This document shows positions 1 through 10,551 of a stretch of DNA of 64,000 nucleotides, in pieces. The stretch's first letter is position 1. Each line of letters begins with the position of its first letter. Both the position numbers and the translations under genes were made by a program. The notes under the pieces were generated by a model. That model saw only the letters and a list, made by a program, of their open reading frames with translations, did not search any database and was not told the DNA's origin. This stretch comes from Sulfuritalea sp. (GTDB taxonomy: Bacteria > Pseudomonadota > Gammaproteobacteria > Burkholderiales > Rhodocyclaceae): contig JAOTRV010000003.1 of NCBI GenBank assembly GCA_030247575.1, positions 124,001 through 188,000 of the forward strand, written 5' to 3'.

Positions 1-1653
1 GAGAACGTGCTGAGCTTTCTCGACGAAGTGCTGGCGGACATCGTCGAATACGGCGAAGGCCTGCGCGAACAGCACGGCGAAAGCGAGGGCTTCGAACTGA
101 CCGGCGACGGCCTTTCGGTGCAGCGCTACCAGGCCAACCTGCTGGTCGATCACGGCGGCAGCAAATCGGCCCCGATCATCACCGAAGACAACCCGACCTT
201 TCCCAATCTGGTCGGCCGCGTCGATCACCTCGCCCACATGGGCACGCTGGTGACCAATTTCACCCTGATCAAGGCCGGCGCCCTGCATCGCGCCAACGGC
301 GGCTTCCTGATGCTCGATGCCGACAAGCTGCTGCGCCAGCCCTATGCCTGGGACGCCCTCAAGCGCACGCTCAAGGCCGGCGAGGTTCGCATCGAGTCGC
401 TGGAGCGGACACTGGGTTTCGCCAGCGGCCTGCCGCTGGTGCCGGCGCCGATCAGGCTGTCGTGCAAGGTCGTGCTGTTCGGCGAGCCGATGCTCTACTA
501 CCTGCTGAAAGAATACGATCCCGAATTCAGCGAACTGTTCCGCGTCGCCGCCGACTTCGAAACCGATGTCGAGCGCAGCGACGACAACACGCGGCGTTAT
601 GCGCGCAGGATCGCCGACCTCTGCCGCCGCGATGGACTACGCCCGTTCGAGCGCGCCGCCGTGGCGCGCGTCATCGAGCAGTCGGCGCGTTTCGTCGGCG
701 ATGCGCAGCGCCTGTCGACCAACACCGACCACGTGGTCAATCTGCTGCACGAGGCGGAGCATTGCGCCGTCCGCGCCGGCCGCGCCACGGTCGGCGCGGA
801 CGATGTCGAGGCAGCGCTGGCGACCCAGATCCGGCGCCACGACCGGGTGCGCGACCGCTACCAGGAGGCGATCCTGCAGAACACCCTGCTGATCACGTCG
901 AGCGGCGGCCATGTCGGCCAGATCAACGCCCTGGCGGTGATCGAACTCGGCGACTTCCGCTTTGCCCATCCGGTGCGCATCACGGCGACGGTGCGGGTGG
1001 GCGAGGGCGACGTCATCGACATCGAGCGCGAAACGGAAATGGGCGGCCCGATCCATTCCAAGGGCGTGATGATCCTGTCATCCTTCCTCGCCACGCGCTA
1101 TTCCAGCCAGGTGCCGCTGTCGCTTTCGGCGAGCCTGGTGTTCGAGCAGTCCTACGGCCCGGTCGAAGGCGACAGCGCGTCGCTGGCCGAGCTTTGCGCG
1201 CTGCTGTCGGCCTTGTCCGGGGCGCCGATCGACCAGTCGCTCGCCATCACCGGCTCGGTCAACCAGTTCGGCATGGTGCAGGCCATCGGCGGCGTCAATG
1301 AAAAGATCGAAGGCTTCTTCGACATCTGCCGCCTGCGCGGACTCACCGGCAAACAGGGCGTGCTGATCCCCGAAGCCAACCTGAAGAACCTGATGCTGCG
1401 TCAGGATGTGGTGGCCGCCTGCGCGGAAGGCAAGTTCCGCATCCATGCCGTGGCCAGCGTCGAGCAGGCCATCGAGCTCCTCACCGGCATCGCGGCCGGC
1501 GAACCCAATGACGACGGCGTGGTGCCGGAGGGCAGCATCAACTACCTGGTCGCGACACGGATGATGGAAATGTCGCAAGTCCGCCAGTCCTTCGCCGGCG
1601 GCGGCAAGCGCCGGCGTCGCGCCAAGGCCGAATCCGGCGGCAATCGCGACTGA
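1..1653 (+). CDS. LonB-like ATP-dependent protease, 3' part (5' end outside window)
   Basis: The frame is open from base 1, so this is the C-terminal 550 residues or so of a larger protein; relatives are usually about 800 residues. It should be a cytoplasmic AAA+ serine protease of the LonB/Lon-like type. The first third fits the AAA+ module. The C-terminal third carries the Lon protease domain with the Ser-Lys dyad: GDSAS (Ser codon near 1174) and GGVNEKIEG (Lys codon near 1303). The tail is basic and rich in Arg/Lys. The gene converges on the alcohol dehydrogenase, and the two stop codons lie in the same hairpin. No defect is visible. Substrate and N-terminal domain cannot be judged from this window. 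Confidence 0.88.
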   Translation, partial: ENVLSFLDEVLADIVEYGEGLREQHGESEGFELTGDGLSVQRYQANLLVDHGGSKSAPIITEDNPTFPNLVGRVDHLAHMGTLVTNFTLIKAGALHRANGGFLMLDADKLLRQPYAWDALKRTLKAGEVRIESLERTLGFASGLPLVPAPIRLSCKVVLFGEPMLYYLLKEYDPEFSELFRVAADFETDVERSDDNTRRYARRIADLCRRDGLRPFERAAVARVIEQSARFVGDAQRLSTNTDHVVNLLHEAEHCAVRAGRATVGADDVEAALATQIRRHDRVRDRYQEAILQNTLLITSSGGHVGQINALAVIELGDFRFAHPVRITATVRVGEGDVIDIERETEMGGPIHSKGVMILSSFLATRYSSQVPLSLSASLVFEQSYGPVEGDSASLAELCALLSALSGAPIDQSLAITGSVNQFGMVQAIGGVNEKIEGFFDICRLRGLTGKQGVLIPEANLKNLMLRQDVVAACAEGKFRIHAVASVEQAIELLTGIAAGEPNDDGVVPEGSINYLVATRMMEMSQVRQSFAGGGKRRRRAKAESGGNRD

Positions 1654-1670
1654 CCGGCCGGCGGCCGGTC
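1652..1670. terminator. Hairpin shared by two convergent stop codons
   Basis: GACCGGCC, a 3-nt loop, then GGCCGGTC form a perfect 8-bp stem. It overlaps the stop codon of the Lon-like gene on plus and touches that of the dehydrogenase on minus. A compact bidirectional terminator is likely, but there is no clear T run on either strand, so intrinsic termination is only probable. Confidence 0.5.
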
Positions 1671-2682
1671 AGCCTTTCATCGTCAGCACCGCGGCGCCCT
1701 GGAAGTCGCCGCGACGCAATTGCGCCAGCGCTTCGTTGGCCTGCGCCAGCGGAAAGCGGACCACTTCGCTGCGGATCGGCACGCGCGGCGCCAGTTCGAG
1801 GAATTCGAGGCCGTCGCGCCGGGTCAGGTTGGCCACCGAGCGGATGCTGCGCTCGCCCCAGAGGATGTTGTAGGGGAAGGATGGAATGTCGCTCATGTGG
1901 ATGCCGGCGCAGACCACGCAGCCGCCTTTGTCCAGATGGCGCAGCGCCGCCGGCACCAGGGGTCCGGCCGGGGCGAAGATCAGCGCGGCGTCGAGCAGGC
2001 ACGGCGGATTCCGGTCGGCGCCGCCGGCCCAGGCGGCGCCGAGGCTGCGGGCAAATTCCTGGCTGGCGACGTCGCCGGGACGGGTGAAGGCATGGAACTC
2101 GCTGCCCTCGAATTTCAGCACCTGGGCGACGATGTGCGCGGCGGCGCCGAAACCGTAGATGCCGACCCGCTGCGCCTCGCCGGCCAGGCGCAGGGCGCGG
2201 TAGCCAATCAGCCCGGCGCACAGCAGCGGCGCCAGCGACGCGGCCGCGCCGGCCGCATTGTCGTCGGCGGGCAAGGGGAAGCAGTAGCGCGCGTCGGCCA
2301 CCGTGTATTCGGCATAGCCGCCGTGGATCTGGTAACCGGTGAAGCGGGCGGCGTCGCAAAGATTTTCGCGGCCGCTGGCGCAGAAGCGGCATGTGCCGCA
2401 GGTCCAGCCCAGCCATGGCACGCCGACGCGCTGGCCGGGCACGAATCCCGTCACCTCCGCGCCGCTGGCGGCGACGCGGCCGACGATCTCGTGGCCCGGA
2501 ATTATCGGCAGCACGGGATGCGGCAGTTCGCCGTCGATCAGGTGCAGATCCGTGCGGCAGACGCCGCAGGCCTCCACTTCGATCAGGAGCGTGCCGGGGC
2601 CCGGTTGCGGCACCGGCAGATCGACCATGCGCAGCGGCGTGCCGGGCCGGTCGAGGAGCATGGCGCGCATGCGCGGTGTCAT
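1669..2682 (-). CDS. Zinc-dependent alcohol dehydrogenase family protein
   Basis: A 337-residue medium-chain dehydrogenase/reductase, the usual length for zinc-binding members; it oxidises an alcohol or reduces an aldehyde with NAD(P) in the cytoplasm. Visible motifs are CGVCRTD (catalytic-site Cys about residue 42), GHE (His64) and the structural zinc cysteines in CGTCRFCASGRENLC (residues 95-109). A Rossmann-type nucleotide-binding region follows (GIYGFGAAAHI). Overall it resembles the AdhP/AdhA-like single-gene dehydrogenases. It is transcribed away from the small unknown gene beginning at 2957 on the same strand. Substrate is not determinable. No truncation seen. Confidence 0.85.
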   Translation of the reverse strand: MTPRMRAMLLDRPGTPLRMVDLPVPQPGPGTLLIEVEACGVCRTDLHLIDGELPHPVLPIIPGHEIVGRVAASGAEVTGFVPGQRVGVPWLGWTCGTCRFCASGRENLCDAARFTGYQIHGGYAEYTVADARYCFPLPADDNAAGAAASLAPLLCAGLIGYRALRLAGEAQRVGIYGFGAAAHIVAQVLKFEGSEFHAFTRPGDVASQEFARSLGAAWAGGADRNPPCLLDAALIFAPAGPLVPAALRHLDKGGCVVCAGIHMSDIPSFPYNILWGERSIRSVANLTRRDGLEFLELAPRVPIRSEVVRFPLAQANEALAQLRRGDFQGAAVLTMKG

Positions 2683-2720
2683 CTCCGCCCGCTCAAGATC
2701 TCAGCGCATCGAACGGGCCG

Positions 2721-2957
2721 CTAGCAGGTGGTGACTATCTCGATGTGATTGCGATTGAGGTCGATGAACGGCGCGGTAAGAACCTGCCGGCCTGCCACTT
2801 CCGCCTCATAGACCTCGGCATCCATGACCACGACGAAGTCTTTCGATCCCTGCATGAAGTCCGTTACGCGCGCCCCGGGCAGCAGATCGATGTAACCCTT
2901 GATGCGGTAGGACCCCGTCAGAATCGTCACTCTGGTCTTGTTCTCATATTCGGTCAC
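2721..2957 (-). CDS. Conserved small protein of unknown function, 78 aa
   Basis: A short soluble protein with alternating hydrophobic and polar residues, as in a small beta-barrel (TRVTILTGSYRIKGYIDLLP). It may belong to the DUF6812-like small proteins, but I am not certain. The start is GTG at 2957, preceded by a good Shine-Dalgarno (GAGGAG, about 8 nt upstream), which supports it as a real gene. It lies 38 bp upstream of the dehydrogenase on the same strand, so the two may be co-transcribed. No catalytic motif or membrane segment is visible. Confidence 0.6.
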   Translation of the reverse strand: MTEYENKTRVTILTGSYRIKGYIDLLPGARVTDFMQGSKDFVVVMDAEVYEAEVAGRQVLTAPFIDLNRNHIEIVTTC

Positions 2958-3353
2958 GATCTATCTCCTCTTGGCGAAGCACGTTTCAGGACAGTTCGGG
3001 TCCGGTTGCGGCCATCGCAGATCCCGATGGCGCGACCGGAAATCCAATTCATTCGAGATGATACCGCGATGTATGCCCGGCACCGACAGAGGGGGATCGA
3101 TCGGTCCTTCGCGGTTCCGGTCAGGGGCACGAAGACCGCGGGCGGCACGCCGATTTCTTCGCCGCCGCCGTCCCGCATCCTGACTGCCCTCGACTCGTGT
3201 CGGCATGATGGCGAAATCGGCCGCAATTTCCGCGGTTTTTGCGGTTTCAGGCCCGGCGGGCCTGTGCCAGAGTGCCGAGACGGAATCGACAAGGCCTCGC
3301 ATACAAGTCGGTCAAGCGTCCGTTCGGCGGACGAATTCCCCGGGAGACAGGCA
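2958..3353. other. Intergenic region between divergent small genes
   Basis: About 395 bp between two divergently oriented small genes. Overlapping minus-strand frames are open but have no recognisable product and no convincing start. It presumably holds the promoters of both neighbours. A weak CCGC/GCGG stem followed by five T lies near 3221-3240; I do not call it a terminator because no plus-strand gene precedes it. Confidence 0.4.
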
Positions 3354-3512
3354 ATGAACACTTCATTCTCGTTCAAGGAACTTCGCGGCGCGATCCGCGC
3401 CTGGCGGCGCTACGGATTCTTCTCGCTCAACGAGCGCGAAGCGGAAATCATCGACTCCATCTATTCCCGTCTGTCGACAAGGCCGCACAGGAAATTGTCG
3501 GCGGCCGGATAG
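3354..3512 (+). CDS. Small basic protein, 52 aa
   Basis: An ATG at 3354 with an upstream GGGAGA begins a 52-codon frame. The product is basic and probably helical (IRAWRRYGFFSLNEREAEII) and has a general likeness to the short Arg-rich helical proteins common in proteobacteria, though the DUF1127 signature is not visible. The frame is also open far upstream, but that part looks like non-coding sequence; the Shine-Dalgarno decides the start. It stands alone on the plus strand and converges on the acyl carrier protein gene. Function unknown. Confidence 0.45.
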   Translation: MNTSFSFKELRGAIRAWRRYGFFSLNEREAEIIDSIYSRLSTRPHRKLSAAG

Positions 3513-3549
3513 CTGCATCGCTGCGCAAGCCGTCCATGCTCCGGCGCCG

Positions 3550-3801
3550 TCATGCGGCGCCGAGTTTCTTTTGCAGGTAGGTCACCACGTCGTTGAGGGT
3601 GATCAGCTTCGCGTAGTCGGCTTCGGGAATCTCCACCTTGAGCTTCTCGTGGAGCCCGAGCAGGAAATTCAGCCAGTCCATCGAGTCCAGATCCACCTGG
3701 CTGCGCAGCGTGCGGTCGTCGCGCAACTCGTCGACCTCGACCTCGGGCGCGATCGACAGGAGCGTGGCCAGCGCCACGGCACGGATTTCCGAATAGGTCA
3801 T
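3550..3801 (-). CDS. Acyl carrier protein
   Basis: An 83-residue acyl carrier protein. The phosphopantetheine site is the DSM motif (LDSMDW, Ser40), followed by the acidic helix II typical of ACPs. The frame extends upstream, but that part is repeat-derived; ATG 3801 is preceded by GGAGG (4-nt spacing) supplied by the edge of family B repeat B1. It is the last gene of a minus-strand cluster encoding acyl-CoA synthetase, E1 alpha, E1 beta and E2. An ACP there is unusual, because the E2 already carries its own lipoyl arm. It may hold an acyl product of the complex or serve lipoyl assembly (inference). It is not the housekeeping acpP, whose fab neighbours are absent. Confidence 0.88.
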   Translation of the reverse strand: MTYSEIRAVALATLLSIAPEVEVDELRDDRTLRSQVDLDSMDWLNFLLGLHEKLKVEIPEADYAKLITLNDVVTYLQKKLGAA

Positions 3802-3802
3802 G

Positions 3803-3911
3803 GCGCCTCCGCCGGGCCGCCCCAAGGAGGCACAGCCAATAACATGGAGCGGCCTGACGGGCCGCGAACCGCAGTCGCCCCCTCTTCTGGAAAGGGGGAT
3901 GGGGGGCAAGT
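3803..3911. repeat. Family B intercistronic repeat, copy B1
   Basis: Lies between the E2 and ACP genes. On plus it reads CCGGGCCGCCCC, then a hairpin GCGGCC/GGCCGC, then GCGAACCGCAGTCGCCCCC, then a second C/G-rich hairpin ending GGGGGATGGGGGG. The same order is found in copies B2, B4 and B7. On the coding (minus) strand its edge places GGAGG just before the ACP start codon. Confidence 0.75.
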
Positions 3912-3913
3912 AG

Positions 3914-5136
3914 TCATTTGTCCAGTTCCTCGGGTCGTTGCAACAGTTCGTTGAGTTCGATCAGGAACAGCGCGCCGCGATGGCCGTCCGACACGCGGTG
4001 GTCGGCCGAGAGGCTGGCCGTGACGACCGGCAGCACCTTGAGCCCGCCATTGTCGGCCCAGGGCCGTTCGGCAATGCGGCCGAAGCCCACCAGCGCCACC
4101 TGCGGCGGCGTGATGACGCCGAACACGGAATTCGATCCTTGGTCGCCGAGATTGGTCACCGTGATGGTCGCCTCGCTCATCTCGGAACTGCGCAGCGAGC
4201 CGGCGCGGGTGCGCTTTACCAGGTCGGTCAGTTCCTGCATTAGTTGCGTCAGCGATTTGCCGTCGGCGCCAAGCAGCGCCGGCGCGATCAGGCCGCCCTG
4301 GCGCAGCGAAATCGCCACGCCGAGATTGATCGCGGCACCCGGCACGAAGCCGGCATTGCCGTTCTCCTGACGCCAGTAACCGTTGAGTTCGGGAAAGCGC
4401 TTCAGCGCCATGGCCACCGCCTTCAGCAGCAGCGCCGCCGGCAGCAGGCGCTCGGCCATCGGCCGCTGCGCGTTGGCCGCCTGCAGCCAAGTCAGCGCCT
4501 TTGCCAGCGGAATGTCCTCGGCGACGTAGTAGTGCGGAATCTCGCGTTTGGAGCGGCTCATCGCGGCGGCGATGGTCTTGCGCATGTCCGCCGCCCTGGC
4601 CGCCTGCTGAACCGCCGCCTTTTCCGCTGCGGACTTCTCCACGGTCGGCACCGGCCGCGGGGCCGCAGCCCTCTCCACATCCTCCAGCGTCACCGCGCCG
4701 TGCGGACCGGTGCCGGTGAGGCTGTCGAGGTCGACGCCCTTTTCCTCGGCATGCTTGCGCGCGGCCGGTGAAATCATGCGACGCCCCGGGGCGGCGGCTA
4801 CGACAGCCGGTGCAGCGGCAGGCGCGGCGGCCGGGACCGCCGGCGCCGCCTCGGACGCCGGCCGCGGCGTGCCGCCGGCGTCGACTCCTGCCGGGGCGGT
4901 TTCGCCCGCGGCGAGCAGCAGCGCCATGACGGTGCCGACCGGCATCTTCTGCCCGATCTCGGCGATCAATCGATGGACCGTACCTTCCTGCCAGGATTCG
5001 ACATCGACCGCGGTCTTCGTCGTGTCGACGATGGCCACGACCTGGCCTTTCTTCACCGTGTCGCCGACGTCTACTTTCCATTCGAGCAGGGTGCCTTCGT
5101 CCATGTCGGCACCCAGCGAAGGCAGCTTGAATTCGA

Positions 5137-5140
<4 letters not shown>
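3914..5140 (-). CDS. 2-oxoacid dehydrogenase complex, dihydrolipoyl acyltransferase (E2)
   Basis: A 408-residue E2 chain that transfers the acyl group from E1 to CoA on a lipoyl arm. Order of domains: lipoyl domain (residues 1-76, lipoyl-Lys42 in DTTKTAVD), Ala/Pro linker, peripheral subunit-binding domain (about 115-150), and catalytic domain with the HRVSDG motif (His381, Asp385). The linker around residues 82-94 contains a family A repeat read in frame (AGVDAGGTP), an insertion in a tolerant region. The ATG overlaps the E1 beta stop by 4 bp. No E3 gene is nearby, so the complex probably shares the cell's general dihydrolipoamide dehydrogenase. Pyruvate-, acetoin- and branched-chain-type E2 cannot be separated by eye. 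Confidence 0.9.
4866..4892 (-). repeat. Family A short repeat, copy A1 (inside E2 gene)
   Basis: Minus-strand core GGAGTCGACGCCGGCGGCAC, in frame in the E2 interdomain linker as VDAGGT. One of nine copies with core GACGCCGGCG. Confidence 0.7.
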
Positions 5141-6107
<967 letters not shown>

Positions 6108-6111
<4 letters not shown>

Positions 6112-7124
6112 GGCGCATTCTCCGCAGGCGTATGGACGTCCTTCAGCAGATCTTCGAGCGGCTCCCATGTTCCAGCCTCGGCGAATGCCACGGCCGCGTC
6201 GACTTCGGCGTTCGCCGAGGCATCGAGGGCGAGGAACTCTTCTTCCGTCAGCTTGTCCCCGGCCTTGAGCCGGGCCGAGAAGGTGTGGATCGGCCCGCGC
6301 GTTTTCCATTCCTCGACTTCGGCCTTCTGCCGGTAGAGCTCGGCGTCGAACATCGAGTGGGCGCGGAAGCGGTAGGTCTGGTATTCGACGAACAGCGGTC
6401 CCTCGCCGGCACGCACGCGCTGCGCGGCCTGTTTCGTGACCTCATGCACGGCGACGATGTCCATGCCGTCGACCTTCAGCGCCGGCATGTTGTAGGACGC
6501 CGCCTTGACGCAGAGATCGGTCTGCGATTCGGCGCGCTCGATGGCCGTGCCCATGCCAAAGAGATTGTTCTCGCAGCAGAACAGCACCGGCAGTTTCCAC
6601 AGCGCGGCGAGGTTCAGCGACTCGTGGAAGGCGCCTTCGGCCACCGCGCCGTCGCCGAAGAAGCAGGCGGTGATGCGCTGCTCCTTCTGCATCTTGCCGG
6701 CCAGCCCCAGCCCAACGGCCAGCGGCAGCCCGCCGCCGACGATGGCATTGCCGCCGAAGAGGCGCGTCGCCTTGTCGAACAAATGCATCGAGCCGCCGCG
6801 ACCGTGCGCGCAGCCTTCACGCTTGCCGTACATCTCGGCCATGATCGCGCCCATGTCCATGCCGCGCACCAGCGCATGGCCATGCTCGCGATAGGTGGCG
6901 ACGATGTTGTCCTCGGGCGACAGCGCGTGCAGCGCGCCGACCGCCGTCGCCTCCTCGCCGATGTAGAGGTGGAGGAAGCCGCGGATCTTGCCGGCGCCGT
7001 ACATCTCGGCCGCCTTTTCCTCCATGCGGCGGATGCGCACCATGTCGGCCAGCAGTTTCAGCGCGAAGTCCTTCTTCCACGGCACGGGGCCGGCGGGCGG
7101 TGCGGCGGCGTGATGATCTGTCAT
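6108..7124 (-). CDS. 2-oxoacid dehydrogenase E1 component, alpha subunit
   Basis: A 338-residue TPP-dependent alpha chain of the AcoA/PdhA type, which decarboxylates a 2-oxoacid (or cleaves acetoin) and passes the acyl group to E2. The TPP motif is complete, [12 protein letters not shown] to CENNLFGMG. The N-terminal part has [12 protein letters not shown] and TYREHGHAL, as usual. Start ATG 7124 lies one base after the stop of the upstream synthetase gene, with AGGTGG as ribosome-binding site. An earlier in-frame ATG would overlap the synthetase and lacks support. The set is separate from the housekeeping aceEF form, which uses a single-chain E1. Confidence 0.92.
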
Positions 7125-7125
7125 A

Positions 7126-8892
<1,767 letters not shown>

Positions 8893-8991
8893 GCCTCCCT
8901 CGCTCCCTTTATGCCAAATATAGCCCCTTCTGCGGATCGCGGAAAGGCGGCTTGCGGATTCAGCAATTCATGCGCTACGGGGACAGGGGCC

Positions 8992-9020
8992 GGGAGTCGA
9001 CGCTGGCGGCACGGCGATTC
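8992..9020 (+). repeat. Family A short repeat, copy A2
   Basis: GGGAGTCGACGCTGGCGGCA followed by CGGCGATTC, upstream of the acyl-CoA synthetase operon; one mismatch to the core in this copy (GACGCTGGCG). Confidence 0.65.
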
Positions 9021-9170
9021 GTGCGCTCACCAAAGCAAATGCGAGCTTGCCTTGTTTCGTCGGCCGAGTTGGTTTGTCTGAGTTGTGCCCGCTGCCGCCA
9101 TTCGGGTCGGTGGGTATTGGGTGTCTGGTATACGACAATAACCTGCCGCTCATTGACCTGGCTTCTCCAG

Positions 9171-9401
9171 TCATTTCAGCAAGGCCCCGTAGAGCGGGTC
9201 CGGCCGCACCGGTAGCGGCGGGAAGCCGCGATCGACCAGGTGTGCCGTGGTCTCGGCCATGCGCCGCGTGTTGCAGGAGGGGCACACGCAACGACATTTG
9301 GGGGAGCATGCGATCAGGAAATCGTGCCGGCACTCGTCGCAGCAAGCGCGGGCGAAACCGTGAGCGAGGATGCCGCACTCGAGACAGGTGTTGGCCGGCA
9401 T
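9171..9401 (-). pseudogene. IS91-type transposase zinc-ribbon fragment
   Basis: A 76-codon frame with the typical cysteine array of the IS91/IS801 transposase N-terminal zinc-binding domain: CGILAHGFARACC, then CRHDFL, then CPSCNTRRMAETTAHLVD. Complete transposases of this family run to several hundred residues and continue into a catalytic domain. Here the frame stops soon after the FPPLPVR motif, and no catalytic part is seen on either side. It is therefore a decayed relic. The ATG follows immediately after the stop of the 47-codon frame, probably by chance. Confidence 0.7.
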
Positions 9402-9545
9402 CTACTCGAAGCGGCTGTCCCAAAATGCCAAGCCCTCGAGCCCAAGGGCATCGAGCTTGGCCAGCAGAGCCTGGCCGTTTGACGCCTGGGTCATCGCAAT
9501 CGTGGAAAACGTGGTGGCGGCGAGGCCGATGACCAGGGTACGCAG
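9402..9545 (-). other. Possible small secreted protein or gene remnant, 47 codons
   Basis: After an in-frame stop and an AGGAG there is a frame beginning CTG that reads LRTLVIGLAATTFSTIAMTQ, like a signal peptide ending near an AQ/QA site, followed by a short mature part ending FWDSRFE. An internal ATG lies at 9494. Either a small exported protein with a CTG start or the 5' stub of a gene cut by the adjacent IS91-type element. No family recognised. Confidence 0.3.
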
Positions 9546-9665
9546 CTTTTCTCCTCGCTATGAACTTGCGCGCCTGCAAACCTGCGACTCCCGGCGCATC
9601 TCCGTATCGCCGGTCCATGCGCTATGCTTGCACCATTGGAAATCTCAATTCTCGAAGGAAGCGGC

Positions 9666-10532
9666 ATGCCGAATCTGGTTGTCAGCACGAATGGTCACGT
9701 GCTCGGGGAATTTCCGGTCAACAAGGACCGGATGGTCATTGGCAGCAAGGCGTCAAACGAGATTCCCCTCGACAATGTCAATGCCGACAACGAGCATGCG
9801 GTAATCACCCGCTGTGGCGATCTCTACGTCATCGAAGACCTTGGCAGCGCAAATGGCACCTTCGTGCACGACAGGAAAATCACCAAGCTGCTGCTGAGCG
9901 ACGAGGACCTGATTTCGGTCGGCACCTGTCAGCTTCGCTTCGTCGAGGATGATTTCAAGCGCGGTGATGCCAGCCCTGCGGCGAACAAGGCCAAGGCGCC
10001 GACGCCGGACGCAGCCAAACCGGCACAGGCGCCCGAGTCCAAAAAATCCGCGGCGCCGGCTACCGCCAAGGGCTCCGTGGCGGCAGGCGAATGCCCGCAC
10101 TGCGGCTACAAGCGCCTGCCCAAGGATGCCAAGGTGGCGGAAGACAGGTGCCCTTCCTGCAAGATGGGCTATGCCACCACGCCGGGCGCCCTGATCAGCG
10201 CCGAGTCGAAAACCGGCGACCGCCTGGAGGTTTATGACAAGGAGGTCGTGATCAAGCGCAAGATGGGCGTGAAGGTGCTCTTGCAGAGCCTCAAGGGCGA
10301 CCTGCTGGAAGGCATCAAGGCCGACAAGTACATCCCCATCGACGCGATCGCATCGATCCAGCTCAAACCGGCCAGCACCCTGCTCGCCGGCCACATCACT
10401 ATCGTCCTGCCGGAATCGAAGGAGGGCTTCAAGCTGGCCGGCCTGGACGATTGCACCGTCGAGTTCGTCAAGCGCGAGGAAGAGAAGTTCCTTGAGATCA
10501 AGGCCTTCCTCGACGCAAGGATAGGCCGCTAG
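9666..10532 (+). CDS. FHA-like domain protein with zinc-ribbon motif
   Basis: A 288-residue cytoplasmic protein. Residues 1-95 fit a forkhead-associated fold (MVIGSKASNEIPLDN, EHAVITRCGD, LGSANGTFVHD). The usual phosphothreonine-binding Arg after the first Gly is Ser here, and the Ser-Arg before the conserved His is Asp-Asn, so phosphopeptide binding may be lost or altered. An Ala/Pro/Lys linker leads to a CPHCGYKR...CPSC zinc ribbon (about residues 143-168) and an unassigned C-terminal domain of about 110 residues. Start ATG 9666 has GAAGGA upstream. It converges on a Ser/Thr kinase gene only 19 bp away, so it is a plausible partner or substrate of that kinase. Confidence 0.75.
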   Translation: MPNLVVSTNGHVLGEFPVNKDRMVIGSKASNEIPLDNVNADNEHAVITRCGDLYVIEDLGSANGTFVHDRKITKLLLSDEDLISVGTCQLRFVEDDFKRGDASPAANKAKAPTPDAAKPAQAPESKKSAAPATAKGSVAAGECPHCGYKRLPKDAKVAEDRCPSCKMGYATTPGALISAESKTGDRLEVYDKEVVIKRKMGVKVLLQSLKGDLLEGIKADKYIPIDAIASIQLKPASTLLAGHITIVLPESKEGFKLAGLDDCTVEFVKREEEKFLEIKAFLDARIGR

Positions 10533-10551
10533 GCCCAGAGCAGACGCGGCC

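Larger units (their letters stand above)
8893..9665. other. Gap with repeat A2, transposase relic and a possible small gene
   Basis: About 770 bp without a full-size gene. It holds a family A repeat near 8992, a truncated transposase zinc-ribbon frame (9171-9401, minus) and a 47-codon frame that looks like a signal peptide (9402-9545, minus). The 216-residue minus-strand frame over the whole region has no family features and overlaps those two, so I do not call it. Confidence 0.5.

Noticed and set aside
3221-3240. Terminator-like stem followed by T5
   Set aside because: The stem is only 4 bp and no plus-strand gene lies upstream for it to terminate.
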